Of a stretch of 64,000 nucleotides of DNA, positions 11,836 to 23,180 are shown one piece after another. The translations under genes were made by a program, and so were the position numbers. Source of the stretch: Neurospora crassa OR74A (lineage: Eukaryota; Ascomycota; Sordariomycetes; Sordariales; Sordariaceae); assembly GCF_000182925.2 (NCBI RefSeq), contig NC_026507.1, positions 3,286,001 through 3,350,000 of the forward strand, read 5' to 3'. The notes beneath the pieces were generated by a model. It searched no databases, was not told where the DNA came from, and was given only the letters and a program-made list of their open reading frames with translations. Each line of letters starts with the position of its first letter. The first letter of the stretch is position 1.

Positions 11836-14261
11836 CTTGACTGTTTCCTTTGTATGTTTTGCTGTATCTTTCCCCGGACGACGGTTTCTAGTAGGTATTT
11901 CGGCAACGGTCGAATCGAGGCAAGGTATGGAAGTCGTTGATGGTTGGGTGCGCCCTGTCTCTCAGAGCAAGGATACGGATGTCGCGCAGCAAGGGATCGG
12001 CACCGGAGTGGTTCTGGACTTGAAGTTAAGGTTGCAGAAAGGAAAAACGGACAAGTCGGCGTGGTTCGGGACAATGATGGAATCGGAACTCACGCGCGCG
12101 CGCCGGCCGGCAACGGGAAGCCAAAGATGTTATGCACAGACCATGCAGCTCACCTCGGTGTGGACTGTCATGGTGGGGTGAACTGGTTATCGTATGCAGT
12201 GGTCGACAAGATAAGGGTCTTCCTTTCACTTGGCACCCCAGGGTTCAGATGTAAGGGTTAGGGGTATACTTGAATCCCTGAATCCCCTCGTGTAAAGGAG
12301 TATGTCACTCGGCAACATCAGTCTGTCGATGACGGACAGAGAATAGGTATGTTGGGTGATATGGCTTTCTCACTTTTACATATCTATATATTCTTTTACC
12401 TTTCGAAATCACCTCGCTCTGAACCATGTCCGGGAGGAGTGTTCATCCGATACTCGTCCACCAACTTGTGTTGTGTATAAAGGCCATCGAGCTGTACTTG
12501 AAGGTAAGAAAATGAAACTCATCGACCACTAGGTTGTCATGCTCGATATACATAAAGCGCGGATGATACTGTCGATATTCAATCCATTACCGGTAACTCT
12601 TGAGTACGCCCATGTCTCTGTGATCAGATCATACACATGGCTATGTCCCTCGATATTTCGTCCAGACTCTAGTTCATAGCTGTCATGGCGACTACAAGTA
12701 CGGACCATGGAGAGACGTGGATGACCCTCACCTTGTATCGCCCGTCAATACTAGCCACAGATTCAGTTACCACGTCTACCTTCTCCCGAGTTTGAGGTTT
12801 TACGTTGTTCTAGAATCGTGGAAAGATGTTGTTAGAAGCTAATGTTGACGGGAGCCTCACTTGGCAAAAGGGAGAGAAATGCGGGAGTAGCAGCAGAAGT
12901 GGGTCCTGTAAGGTCAGAAATACAAAGACGCTAGTAAGTTTCAGGGTTAGTCGACTACAATCCCGTCTGGTCGATGTCGCGCACGTTGAGGCGGAGTCCG
13001 AAGTGGGGGAGGGGGGTCTCGGACATTTCCCATTTCCCACTCAGCAGGAACAAGGTCTCACATGGGCCGATGAAAGACAACCTGACTTCCATTGGAGACA
13101 AGCACCTGGCCGAGGCTCCCGCTGAGGGGGAGGGGGGGAGAGAGGAAAAGGGTCTGAAAGGGGTGAAGGCGCCATCAACAGGCAACCGTCAGCAGCAATG
13201 GAACGAAGAGAGATCAACGCAAGAAGTGGAAGAAACAAACAGGAAACAGGGACCAAATAAGTGGAATTTGATCATCGTGATGGGCAGTGTGTAGAGCCTT
13301 GTTTGCATTGCCATGTATTCCATTGTTTCAATTGCTGTCACACCTTTTCCAATCTTCGTTTCGTGCAGCGACCTGATGCACAAAACTCAGGAACACAGTG
13401 ACCTGACAGCCCGCCTGCAGTGAATGAGTCGGGAAGAAAAGGCTTGAACGGATCCCATCATGGCCGAAAAGGGACATCAAGGGAAGGGATTAATTGCACT
13501 TGCCCAGGACATTGCAGTACACTAGGGTGCGCATTGCATCCGTCCGATCCTTCCCCTACTACCCCAGGCGCTGGCTTGGAACGGCTGTCCCTCTTATTGG
13601 ACGCTTTCATAAGTGGAGCATATAATGTTCGCCCAATTCGTTCCCCTTTCTCTCGCAAACCAGCATCCCAGCCAATCCCTGCCCAGCATGAGCGCCCCTT
13701 TCGGCCCCCTTTGACGATGCACTCCAGATCCAGGCAACACGGTTTTTCCTTACGTCAGGTCAGCCCGGGGAGAACGAACTGGGGGGGGGGGGGAGGGGGA
13801 GGGAGCGTCACTTGACGGGAACCTTCATGAGGAGCGAGGAGGAGGAAAGGCTGAGGAGGAGACGGGTGGTTATTATTGTTGTTGTTGTTCTTACTTTTCT
13901 TCTCCAGCCGTCAAACTGCCCGTGTGTCGCCATCATCGCCGCCATCATCGCCGCCGCCGCCCCGGACCACGACCATCTCAAATTGCAGAGTGGAGGTCAC
14001 AACCCATACAAGGCTACAGGGAGTTCCATCGATCCCGACCAACACCAATCTGGGACCCCTTTGCCTTTCTTTCTGGCTTTCCCAACGCTTGTCCCTCGCT
14101 CACCAAATCAGCTTCCCCATGCATTTGTTTCTGTAAATCGGCATCTACCTTCGTTACGTACCTACGCAAACATTCATACAATAACATCGATTTGAAAACG
14201 TCATATCATTGGTCGTGCAAACAAACGCGTGGATGGAATTGGATCAAGTCTCAAACTCGCC
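11836..14261. other. 2.4-kb divergent intergenic region (cox23 / GH76 gene)
   Basis: No supported gene; open frames such as 12826-13125 and 13420-13815 have no recognisable domain. A 13-nt G run (13781-13793) and polypurine sequence at 13130-13160 are present. The stretch before 14262 is C/T-rich and leader-like. Confidence 0.5.
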
Positions 14262-14292
14262 ATGCTGTTTGCCACCAGGATCGCTGGCGTAG
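14233..14292 (+). promoter_or_regulatory. Upstream ORF overlapping the GH76 start
   Basis: An ATG 29 nt before the main start opens a 19-codon frame that ends in TAG at 14290-14292, inside the main coding region and in another frame. If the transcript includes it, it should lower translation of the main ORF; leaky scanning or a transcription start after 14235 would avoid this. Inference from sequence only. Confidence 0.4.
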
Positions 14293-15928
14293 CACCGTTG
14301 CTGCTCGCTGCCGCTAGCAGTGTATACGGCGCAACGACAGAATCAACAACTACTACTACTACAACAACAACAACAACTACAGGACAGTCAACATTCGAGG
14401 TTGACCTGAACAAGACTGGTCAGTACCAACCCAGTTTTCTTCACCAGACGACAGGTAGCTAATCCCGGAGAACAGCATCCGTGAAATCCGCCGCAAAGAC
14501 CATCGCAAAGCATCTGATATCATACTATACTGGCAACCAACCTGGGCAAACCATCGGTATTCTTCCTGGTCCCCCGCCCGATGGATCATACTACTGGTGG
14601 GAGGCTGGTGCCATGTGGGGGACCTTCATCGACTACTGGCATTACACTGGCGACAGCACATACAATGCCGTAACCCAGCAATCTATCGTCTTCCAAGCCG
14701 ATGCGCCTCAGAACAGCTTCATGTCACCCAATTGGACTGCCTCTCTCGGTAACGATGACCAGGGCTTCTGGGGAATGTCTGCCATGCTCGCTGCCGAAGT
14801 CAACTTCCCTTTGGTTCCCGGCGAGGCTGATTGGCTTGAGATGGCCCAGGCCGTCTTCAACACGCAAGCTGCCCCCGACCGCCACGACGACGAATGCGGC
14901 GGAGGTTTACGCTGGCAGATCTATCCCTCCAATGCTGGATATGATTACAAGGTAAGTTTGGGTTGGCTACGGGCTTCACCTTGAGCTGCTACATGTGACT
15001 AACATGGCTCAGAATACCATCGCCAATGCCTGTTTCTTCAACCTCGGCGCAAGACTGGCACGCTATACCGACAACAGCACCTACTCCAAATGGGCCGAGA
15101 AGACTTTCAACTGGATCAGGGACGTCGGTTACATCGATAAGAACTGGAACATCTACGACGGTGGTCATGTCCCCCAAAACTGCACAGACATCAACAAGGT
15201 CCAATGGTCAGCTAACGCAGCCATCATCATTCATGGTGTCGCCATCATGTACAACATGGTAAGCTTTTTTGGCCAATGACCGAATAACCAGGACTTCGAT
15301 AGCTAACATAGCCTCAACACCGCAGACCGAAGATGCTGAACAGTGGGGAAAGCCCCTTACTGGACTCGTCAACCGAACCCTCGAGTTCTTTTTCCCCAAG
15401 GGCATCTTGGTTGAACGCGCCTGCGAGCTCTCGGACAGGCTTCTCTGCAACATCGATCAGCATTCCTTCAAGGGCTACCTCCTTCGCTCCTTAGCCACGG
15501 CCGCCCTCATGGCGCCTGATCTCGTTCGAGAGCCTATAGTCAAGGCCTTCAAGACCAACATCGAGGGTGTTATCGACAGCTGCCTGCCTGACGGCACATG
15601 CGGCTACCGTTGGAATGTCGGAAAGTACGACGGCGACGTGAGCAACGGCCCTGCCGGTCAGGAGATGAGCGCCCTTGCCGCCTTCACGACGTATCTGATT
15701 ACGGAGGAGCACGAAGCCGTCAAGCCTCTGGTTACCAATAACACCGGTGGTCAGAGTCGCGGCAACCCCAATGCGGGAGGGACGCCTGCGACGGTCATGT
15801 CAATGTCGGAGCTTACCGAGAGGGACAAGGCGGGCGCAGGAGTGCTTACTGCCTTTGTGGTGTGCTCTATCCTGGGAACCTACTTCTTTTTGGCGACTGG
15901 GATAGGCGAGATGAGAAGTCAGAACTAA
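14262..15928 (+). CDS. Dfg5/Dcw1-type GH76 mannan endo-1,6-alpha-mannosidase-like wall protein
   Basis: Four exons (14262..14418, 14476..14951, 15013..15258, 15326..15928) give 493 aa. Residues 1-23 form a signal peptide, followed by a threonine run encoded by ACT/ACA repeats (14346-14379). GH76 landmarks are YYWWEAGAMWG, the GNDDQGFW motif with the catalytic-type Asp pair (D146-D147), GGGLRWQIY, and CGYRWNVGKYDGDVSNGPAGQEMSALAAF split across the last exon. The C-terminus (AGVLTAFVVCSILGTYFFLA) is hydrophobic, as in GPI-anchored members. Dfg5 and Dcw1 act at the plasma membrane/wall, where they are thought to transfer GPI-linked glycoproteins onto the wall glycan. Which of the two paralogues this is cannot be decided here. 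The start is the ATG preceding the signal peptide. Confidence 0.93.
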
Positions 15929-16993
15929 GCAGGAGAAAACGTACAAACATACCAAGCGTTTATCTTTTTTATTGCAAAAGGTGGCTGAGCGGTCACAATT
16001 GGCGTTGTATCCGAGATCAAGCCGGCACTTCACACATATACCATTTGTAGTTATCATCATTGCAGGCGTTTTTGGTAGCGGGTTGGGCTAGGTTTGGCTT
16101 ATACAAAATTCAGACATTATACTTGTTCAATTGATCATGTTCTTGGGAAACGTGCATACTGAAGCAAGTGAAGGATGACTGGAATACAAAGAACCCAAAC
16201 TTGAAACAACCGTAGCGGGAATATCGAAACCTTCACACGAAGAGAGAACGTGCCTTAGGATCTCAACTTTGGAATGTCGACGTGGTTATGTGGACGCGGC
16301 TGTGTGTACTCGGATGTTCTTTGATATTTCGGACTCCATTTTCCGGAAATAATAAAATGGAAAACATCAGCAATGGCTCGTTCATCTTGTGTAGATACCT
16401 AGTAATTAACCCGTCACGTTCCATGACCGACCTCTGGCAGCCATGACGGGGAGTGACTGCGGAAGAAGAGGCTGAGTATTATCTCTTGTCAAGTGGCCTG
16501 CTTCACTGCCTAGAGGTAGGTAGGTACCTACCCAGGATACTTACCATCGTTACCCGGCAACCACTGTAATTCCAATCTGAACTCCGGGTGACTGACGAAC
16601 CCTTCAAGTGGAAGAGCGCCTGCGGGTGAATGGTCCACAAACCGGCAGGCAGACACCAAGTTGGCTGGCACTGGGAGACGCCGTACCTTCCACCTTCCCC
16701 CCTCCTTCCCGCTCTCACTCCTTCCATCCTCCATCTCCCCCCGTCACTACGTCTACTCTACTTCTACACGGGTTATCCAAAACATCAACCTTCCACCAAC
16801 AACACCGCCTTGACGACTAAATCAAGACAACTTCTCTCTCTCTCGCCAACTATCTCCTTGGTCTTTTGCTTACGAAGCCTTCTTTGACTCTTCCATCAGG
16901 GCCCTGAGAAGCACGAGCCAGGCGCATCTCTCCATTTCCCTACATTCACCCAATCGTCACTCCCTCAAGCTGATCTCGCTCTTGACTCACATC
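15929..16993. other. Intergenic region; 3' flank of GH76 gene and promoter/leader of the lysine-rich gene
   Basis: AATAAA occurs at 16351-16356. A TAGGTAGGTACCTACC palindromic block lies at about 16513-16532. From about 16690 to 16990 the plus strand is C/T-rich and G-poor, as expected for the leader of the next gene. No gene was recognised. Confidence 0.55.
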
Positions 16994-19354
16994 ATGGCTC
17001 CTTACGCGCCTGACTGGCTCAAAGGTGCTGTGACGAAGAAAAAGAAGAAGCAGGGCGCTAAGTCGCCTGAGGGTAAGACGTCGACACCCGACAGCAAGCC
17101 GAGCCAGAGCGTCCACGTTTCTGAGAAGAAAAAGAAGAAGAGTAAGGGTAAGAAGAAGACCAAGGCTCGCGCTGAGAGCCCGACCACTTCTGCCAAGGAT
17201 GAGACTGTCGTCACCGTGGAAGAGATTGATCCTCAAGAGGAAGACATGGTCAAGATCAAGCAGGAGCCTGTAAGCCCGACTCTACCCATGGCCACTGTCT
17301 TCCAAGAGGCCGTCGCACCTGATGGCTCTGTCGCAGACGAGCATTATTCGACTCCTTTGCAGTCGCCGGTCCCCGCAAAGTCCGGATTGGCCAAGGAAAA
17401 CGTCCCACTTCGTTCAGACAGTCACATCCCACTTCCGCGAAACCCTCTTTATGAGCATGCGAAGAGATCCGCTTCACCCTCTCCAAGCTCCCAGCTTCAG
17501 GTCGAGAATCCTGCTACCCTGATGACACTGGTCAACAAGATCAATGCTAGAGATGAGAAGAACATCACTTCGCAAGCTAGGTCGCCTCACAAGCTCCAAA
17601 AGTTGACTCCCGTCCCGAACTACACTCTGGATCAGAACTTCCCGCCTACTTCGCCTCTCAATATTAAGACTCCCAGACCGATGCCCACGATGATGCAGTC
17701 CGACTATTCGCCGAACAACTTTTTGCCCACCAAGTCGAACAAATGCACCCCCGTCCCATTGCCGACAAGCAAGGGTTTTCTGGCTGCTCCCAAGCTCGGC
17801 ACTCCCTTCAGGGCTGAAGTTGGAACAGAAGTTGATCCGCTCACTCCGGCTGACGTTGATGAGATTCTGGACCGCGTGATGGGAAAGAACGACAGCGATG
17901 ACGAGCACGGAGATACCGAGATGCATCATGTGAAAGAGCATGTCGTCGTCAGCCCTGCGGTTGGCAAAAGAGGCATTGCTAATGGTGAAGAATCGGATGT
18001 TGAGATGACCACTATCATCAAGGATGAGCAACACGGATATTCAGCCGCTGAGACTGCTCCGAGAAAGAGCAAAAAGTCCAAGAAGGACAAGAAGCGGCGC
18101 CTTGAAGAATCCAACGTCTTGGACGACGATGAGTCCATTACCGCCTCTACCCCTAAGAAGGCGAAGAAAACCAAACATAAGAAGGCCAAGAAGATCAGTG
18201 TTAAGGATGAGCACGAGAACGCCATGGACCTTGATGGCATGACACCAGTCGACGATACCACGGCGGTTGGCGAGACCACGCAAGCCGAGGTGGACTTGCA
18301 ACTCATGCAGCTTGACGACGCTGAGTACCGCGGCGCTTCCGAGACTGTTTCGGCACCCAAGGACATTAAGGAGCTCATTGCTGAGCATGAAGTTACGGAG
18401 ATCGTCTATGAGCCCGCCTCTACTCTCAAGAAGAAGAAGAGCAAGAAGGTCCGCAAGGTTAAGAAGACTGAAGACGAGGCTGAGGAGCATCAGATCATCG
18501 AGATCGACGAGGTTGTCGCTCCCAACATCTATATCACCCACCCTGAACAGTCCACGAAGGGTGGCCAGGTTGCCAATACAGCTGCTGCGACCCAGTCTTC
18601 GCCCGCACCTGAAGCACAAGTAACCAAGAAAGTAGGCAAGACAGAGGGGGTTTCCACCGAACCGAAGCCTCAGGAGCCAGAGATGGAGCCCGAGCAGGAG
18701 GACACCGCCGCGACCATGACCGCCTCCAACGTCGCCGCTACCATGACCACCAATCCCCTGCTCTCCATTGCCAAGCAAGTAGTCAAGTTTAACAACAATC
18801 TCTCATTTCACTCCGAGACCTTCCAAGGTGAATTGTTCACCATCAAAGAGAACCTCGCCGCCCTGGAGCAGCGCATTCAAGCCAATGAGCTCCGTGCCTC
18901 CATACGTCAGGACATTTTGTTCAATGCCCTGAAACGGATTTCGATGGACGTCAACAAGCTCAGCACCCTCAAGGTCAGAGGTGAAGCCCAGGTTCAGGCC
19001 GACCACAACGGCCACCACAGCAACGGTAGCCCTGATTCTTCGCCCGCTGGTCTGGCTCGCTCAGTCCGCGCTACGACCGTTGGTCCTCGGGTATCTGTTC
19101 ACAGCGTCACGCCGATTCCGCTTCCCAAGCTTGGGAAGAGGACCGTCAGTAGCCATCATCGTGAGACGCCGGCTTCGGGTATTGGTGCTGCTAAGGTTGC
19201 CGGCACTGCTGCCATTGCGGAGGCTCGTAAGAATCAGGATAAGTTGCTGAAGGGATTCACGGAGGATTTGAATGCCGCAAAGGATGCGAAGACGGCGGAG
19301 ATCAAGGGACGGTTGTGCGTCAAGTATGCTGATGATTTGTTCAAGATGTTTTGA
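16994..19354 (+). CDS. Lysine-rich hypothetical protein, probably nuclear
   Basis: Single-exon ORF of 786 aa from the ATG at 16994 (MAPYAPDWLKG), after a C/T-rich leader. I do not recognise a named family. The protein is largely disordered: four basic blocks (KKKKKQGAKS and KKKKKSKGKKKTK near the N-terminus, KKSKKDKKRR near residue 360, KKAKKTKHKKAKK near 395, KKKKSKKVRKVKK near 480) look like bipartite nuclear localisation or nucleolar signals and alternate with acidic/Ser-Pro segments. A compact helical, probably coiled-coil region covers about residues 585-660 (SIAKQVVKFNNNLSFH onward). A second short helical segment ends the protein (LLKGFTEDLNAAKDAKTAEI ... LFKMF). A nuclear or nucleolar scaffold role is inference from composition. 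Codon use matches the neighbours. Confidence 0.8.
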   Translation: MAPYAPDWLKGAVTKKKKKQGAKSPEGKTSTPDSKPSQSVHVSEKKKKKSKGKKKTKARAESPTTSAKDETVVTVEEIDPQEEDMVKIKQEPVSPTLPMATVFQEAVAPDGSVADEHYSTPLQSPVPAKSGLAKENVPLRSDSHIPLPRNPLYEHAKRSASPSPSSQLQVENPATLMTLVNKINARDEKNITSQARSPHKLQKLTPVPNYTLDQNFPPTSPLNIKTPRPMPTMMQSDYSPNNFLPTKSNKCTPVPLPTSKGFLAAPKLGTPFRAEVGTEVDPLTPADVDEILDRVMGKNDSDDEHGDTEMHHVKEHVVVSPAVGKRGIANGEESDVEMTTIIKDEQHGYSAAETAPRKSKKSKKDKKRRLEESNVLDDDESITASTPKKAKKTKHKKAKKISVKDEHENAMDLDGMTPVDDTTAVGETTQAEVDLQLMQLDDAEYRGASETVSAPKDIKELIAEHEVTEIVYEPASTLKKKKSKKVRKVKKTEDEAEEHQIIEIDEVVAPNIYITHPEQSTKGGQVANTAAATQSSPAPEAQVTKKVGKTEGVSTEPKPQEPEMEPEQEDTAATMTASNVAATMTTNPLLSIAKQVVKFNNNLSFHSETFQGELFTIKENLAALEQRIQANELRASIRQDILFNALKRISMDVNKLSTLKVRGEAQVQADHNGHHSNGSPDSSPAGLARSVRATTVGPRVSVHSVTPIPLPKLGKRTVSSHHRETPASGIGAAKVAGTAAIAEARKNQDKLLKGFTEDLNAAKDAKTAEIKGRLCVKYADDLFKMF

Positions 19355-20007
19355 AGAAGGACGTCAGGTCAAAACTGAATCAGGGCGGATTTGGTTTTGC
19401 TGGGTGCTTCGGTTTGTCTTCTTGCTTGTTGGAATTTTGTAAAGGATTGGATGGATGTGTGGATGTCTGCAGGCATGGAGTCTATGTGGGCTTCCTTTGG
19501 AGTTCATGATACCCTGGTTGCTTTCAAGTCATTTGCTTTTGTTGCTGGCTTTGGTAAAGGGGCCGGAAAAGAGTTGCAGGAAAGTCAAGGCAGAAGTGTT
19601 TGAAGGAGAGATGAGAAAGAAGGGGTATTCATCATGGATCAAGATACCAAGCAGAAGAACTTGTACCTATTTGGTCCATGAGCTTCGGTCAGGTTGCGAT
19701 TTGCTCTCCTTTCTTCCACTTGCAGATTGATTGCACCCATAGGTAGAATGAGACAGAAACATAGACAGACAATTGTCTGTGGTAGAAGACAAAGAAAATT
19801 ACTGAGAATTACATCAGACAAGTGCTGTTGTTGTCATCTTTGTTGTTGTTCAAGTGCAACCTGTCTTCAGTAGCCCTAAAAGAGGAGAAAGCATGCACTA
19901 AGTCCACATTCTTGGCGCGTTTTCCACTTCTAGGAACCAACCAGTTTGATGGAATCCACCACCAACACAACCACAAAAGGCGCTGAACATAGCCACACAT
20001 CAATGGG
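19355..20007. other. Intergenic region upstream of the zinc-cluster gene
   Basis: About 650 bp with no recognisable gene. It includes the 3' flank of the lysine-rich gene and the leader of the next gene, which ends in a two-codon upstream ORF. Confidence 0.55.
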
Positions 20008-20011
20008 ATGA
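20003..20011 (+). promoter_or_regulatory. Two-codon upstream ORF overlapping the zinc-cluster start (ATGA)
   Basis: ATG GGA TGA ends with a TGA that shares three bases with the main ATG at 20008. A terminating ribosome could restart on the overlapping start codon. Inference; it requires that the mRNA start lies upstream of 20003. Confidence 0.45.
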
Positions 20012-23000
20012 GGCCCTGGGAATCGGGACCTGGATCGATGGAAGCTCGAGTTGCCTCCCCCGTCTCCTCCGACCACGGACACGGCCTCCTACCGTCCCCG
20101 CGCCCGCGCGTGGCCAACGCCTGTGACGTCTGCAAACGCCGCAAGGTCAAGTGCAACGGCGCCACGCCATGCGGTTACTGTGTGAGCCGGAAACATCCTT
20201 CGTTGTGCCTTTATTCGCCTCCGAGACAACGGAGGGCGAGGGTGAGGGCGAGCAGGTTGACGGGGGTACAGGAGGGAGGGGAACAGGGAGGACAGGAAGG
20301 ATATCAAGAGCCATATGAAGCAGATGGAGATGGAGGTGGTGCGCATTCGGCGGTATCACCACAGCCATCATGCTCATCTCGGGGAGGTCATGCTGTTGTT
20401 CATCCAGCACCAGCGGCCTCCACTTCACAAGCCCGGGCCTCGAGCAGAAGCAGCAACAGCAACAGCAGCAAAGAGACGCCGCCGGTCGTGACAAAAGAGT
20501 CGGAAATTCCAAGCCGGAGATCTCTGCCAGGGGAAGTCACTGGAGGCAGCGTAGTAGGCAACGTAGGGCGGTCACAGCCACAGTCACAGTCACAGTCACG
20601 GCAGGGGCAGCATCAAGAGACTCAGCCCGAACAGGAAGGACAGCAAAAAGAACAAGAGCAACCACCACGGGAACCTGGTCCAGGGACAGAAGCCCACAAC
20701 GAAGAAACCGAAGTCCCCCGCGAAGGCCGTCTCCTCGTCGACCCTCAGGGGAAACTCATCTTCATCGGCGACTGCGCCCCGCTCTCCTTCTTCCGCACCG
20801 TCCAGAGACTGATCACGTCGCGCATTGATCCCGATGCCTTTGCGCCTGAGAATAGCGGGTACTCGGCTTTGGAGAACAACAACGCTGCGTATTACCCTAA
20901 GGCATCTGGTGCTGCTGCTGCTGCTGGTGTTTTTCCTGGTGGTGGTGGATATGGTGGCGGTGGTGGGCGTGGATATGGTGGTGATGGTGGGCGTGGACCT
21001 CCTCTCGTCCAAACCTCCATCATTGAATCGGCTGTTACGGCGTACTTTCAAAGCACGGCCGGGCTCATTGATATCTTTGATGATCAGGCGCAACAGCCGA
21101 GGCAGTTGATTGAGGATATTACTTCTTGGGCGGTGCAACTTGGTCGGTCAAGGCCGTTCATGGAAACTGGAGGCGTACCACCAGGAGGAGACGCCACTTC
21201 GGCCGTCTTCTACCTCGTCCTCGCCATTGGGCTGCTTTTCCAAAAGACCATCACCAACAAATCATCTTCTTCCCCCCGGTCCGAACCGTCAGGAGTGCCG
21301 GAATCCTCCTTCCCCGAATCCGAAAGCATCGCCCAAGCCTACTTCGATCATGCCCGCGACCTTGCCTTCGCCAACCTAAGCGGCAACCTCGGCCTAGCCT
21401 CGGTGCAGTCCTTCCTGCTCATCACGCTCTACATGCTAGGGGCGTGCCAGATTAACGGCGCATTCATCTTCTTTGGCATCGCCGCGCGCTCGGCCTTCAG
21501 CATCGGAATTCATCGCACCGAGGTTAATGCACGCTTCAATCCCGAGATTCACCGCCAGCGCGACCGGCTGTGGAAGAGCCTGCGCGTGGTGGACCTGTTC
21601 CTTAGCACGTCCATGGGCCGACCACCCGCGACCAGCGACGTTGACTGCACGGTGCTGTACCACGCCGTGGACGGCGAAGGGAGGGAGCAGACGGATCCGG
21701 ATTTCAGTGGGGACTATCTGCTGAACGGGTCGGCGCAGATCTTTTTGATCATTGAGGGGATCGTGTTGGAGGTGTACTCGAGGCGAAAAATCTCGCCGCA
21801 GCTGACGGAGGGTATCTCGAGGGAGCTGAGGGAGTGGTCGGCTAGGTGGTTGCAAAGGCTGAAGCGGGTGATTGATGAGGAGCGACCACGGCCAAGCCCG
21901 AGACAGACGCCGCTACTGACGACGGTAGCGGGATCAGAGGCAATGGTTGTTAATGGAGCTTGTCAGGTGCTTGCCTCGTATTATTATGCAGTGATCCTGG
22001 TGTCGAGGCCGTTCCTCATGGTTGAACTGAGGCGAAGGCTGGCCGAGGGGTATCCGGCGGAAGCATCCACAGCAAGAGATGGGCTGGTGACATCGGGCAA
22101 ATCCAAACTTGCGGATGCTTGCATTGATGCTGCTAGTTTGATGGTTGATCCGATCCAGGATCTGATTGAAAGAGGTTTGATGGCTCGGCGGGCGCCCGTG
22201 ATTGTGTAAGTTTCCGTATTATTTCTCCAACCTCCTCGGCCCTTGTTCTCTTGTATCATTTGCTCTTATGTATCTTAACCCCCCAATCTAGGTCATGGCT
22301 CTTTGCCTCTTCGCTTGTCTTGGGCCTAGGCCTTCTGGGAGGCTTTGGTCGTATCATCGAAAAGTACTGCCGTGCCTCCATCGCAGCGCTGGAGTACTTT
22401 GCCGAAGCCGATGCTCACGCCGTGCAGTACTCACTTATCGCCAAGTCTCTGCTCAACACGGCCTTGGTCTATTTAGAAAAGAGGGAGATGCAAGACCGAC
22501 TTCGAAGAACGGAGAGCTCTTCTCAACTATTTGGTCTTATACCTCGTCGAAACTCCAGGGACAACACTACAGATGACAACCACAACAACAACAACAACAT
22601 CACCAACGGCCACGAAAATCTCAGAGACACCTCCCCCACTTCCCATCCACATCAATACGACCAACAATCCCACTACCAACGAAGCATCCAGCACACAAAC
22701 CCCTCAGTAGGAGGACAATTCGGTGGTATACCTGGAAGTCTTCGCGGCGATGGTAGTACTCACAGACACCAACAACAACCACCACCACCCAAACCTTCAT
22801 CATATCACATTGGAACACACCACAACTCACACAATCATCACAATTACCTCCTCCACCACCACCATCATCATCCCCATGCCCATGCCCATGCCCATGCCCA
22901 TACACACACACCATCATCCACCGTCTTCTCCCCCGTCGTCAGCCGCTTCAACAGCAACCACAACAACATGAATCACCACTTTGACTTTTTCGGCGGACAC

Positions 23001-23180
23001 GAGTCAACATCAACAACAGCAACCACTTTTCTCGGCCTGACCGAGTCCCTTCCTCGCACGCCCGAGTTCTCCATCATGGGCGGCTCGCTGGACTCGGATG
23101 CGGATCAGACGTTTGGAGCGCTCAATCTGTTTCCGTTGTTGGAGACGGATGGGCATATAGATTTGGCTAATTACTTTTGA
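20008..23180 (+). CDS. Zn2Cys6 fungal-specific transcription factor
   Basis: Two exons, 20008..22205 and 22292..23180, give 1028 aa (donor GTAAGT, acceptor CTAG, frame kept as GT|G). The binuclear zinc cluster is at the N-terminus: C39, C42, C49, C55, C58 and C67, with the basic run KRRKVK. A polar Gln/Ser-rich and Gly-rich linker (GGGGYGGGGGRGYGG) follows. The fungal-specific regulatory domain covers roughly residues 340-565, with the typical core FGIAARSAFSIGIHR and LWKSLRVVDLFLSTSMGRPP. Exon 2 continues the helical middle-homology region, then becomes Asn/His-rich, with an alternating HAHAHAHAH tract near residues 905-930. Such proteins bind CGG-type sites and regulate metabolic or developmental genes; the target pathway cannot be told. 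The ATG at 20008 is the only in-frame start near the zinc cluster; residue 11 is a second Met. Confidence 0.9.
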
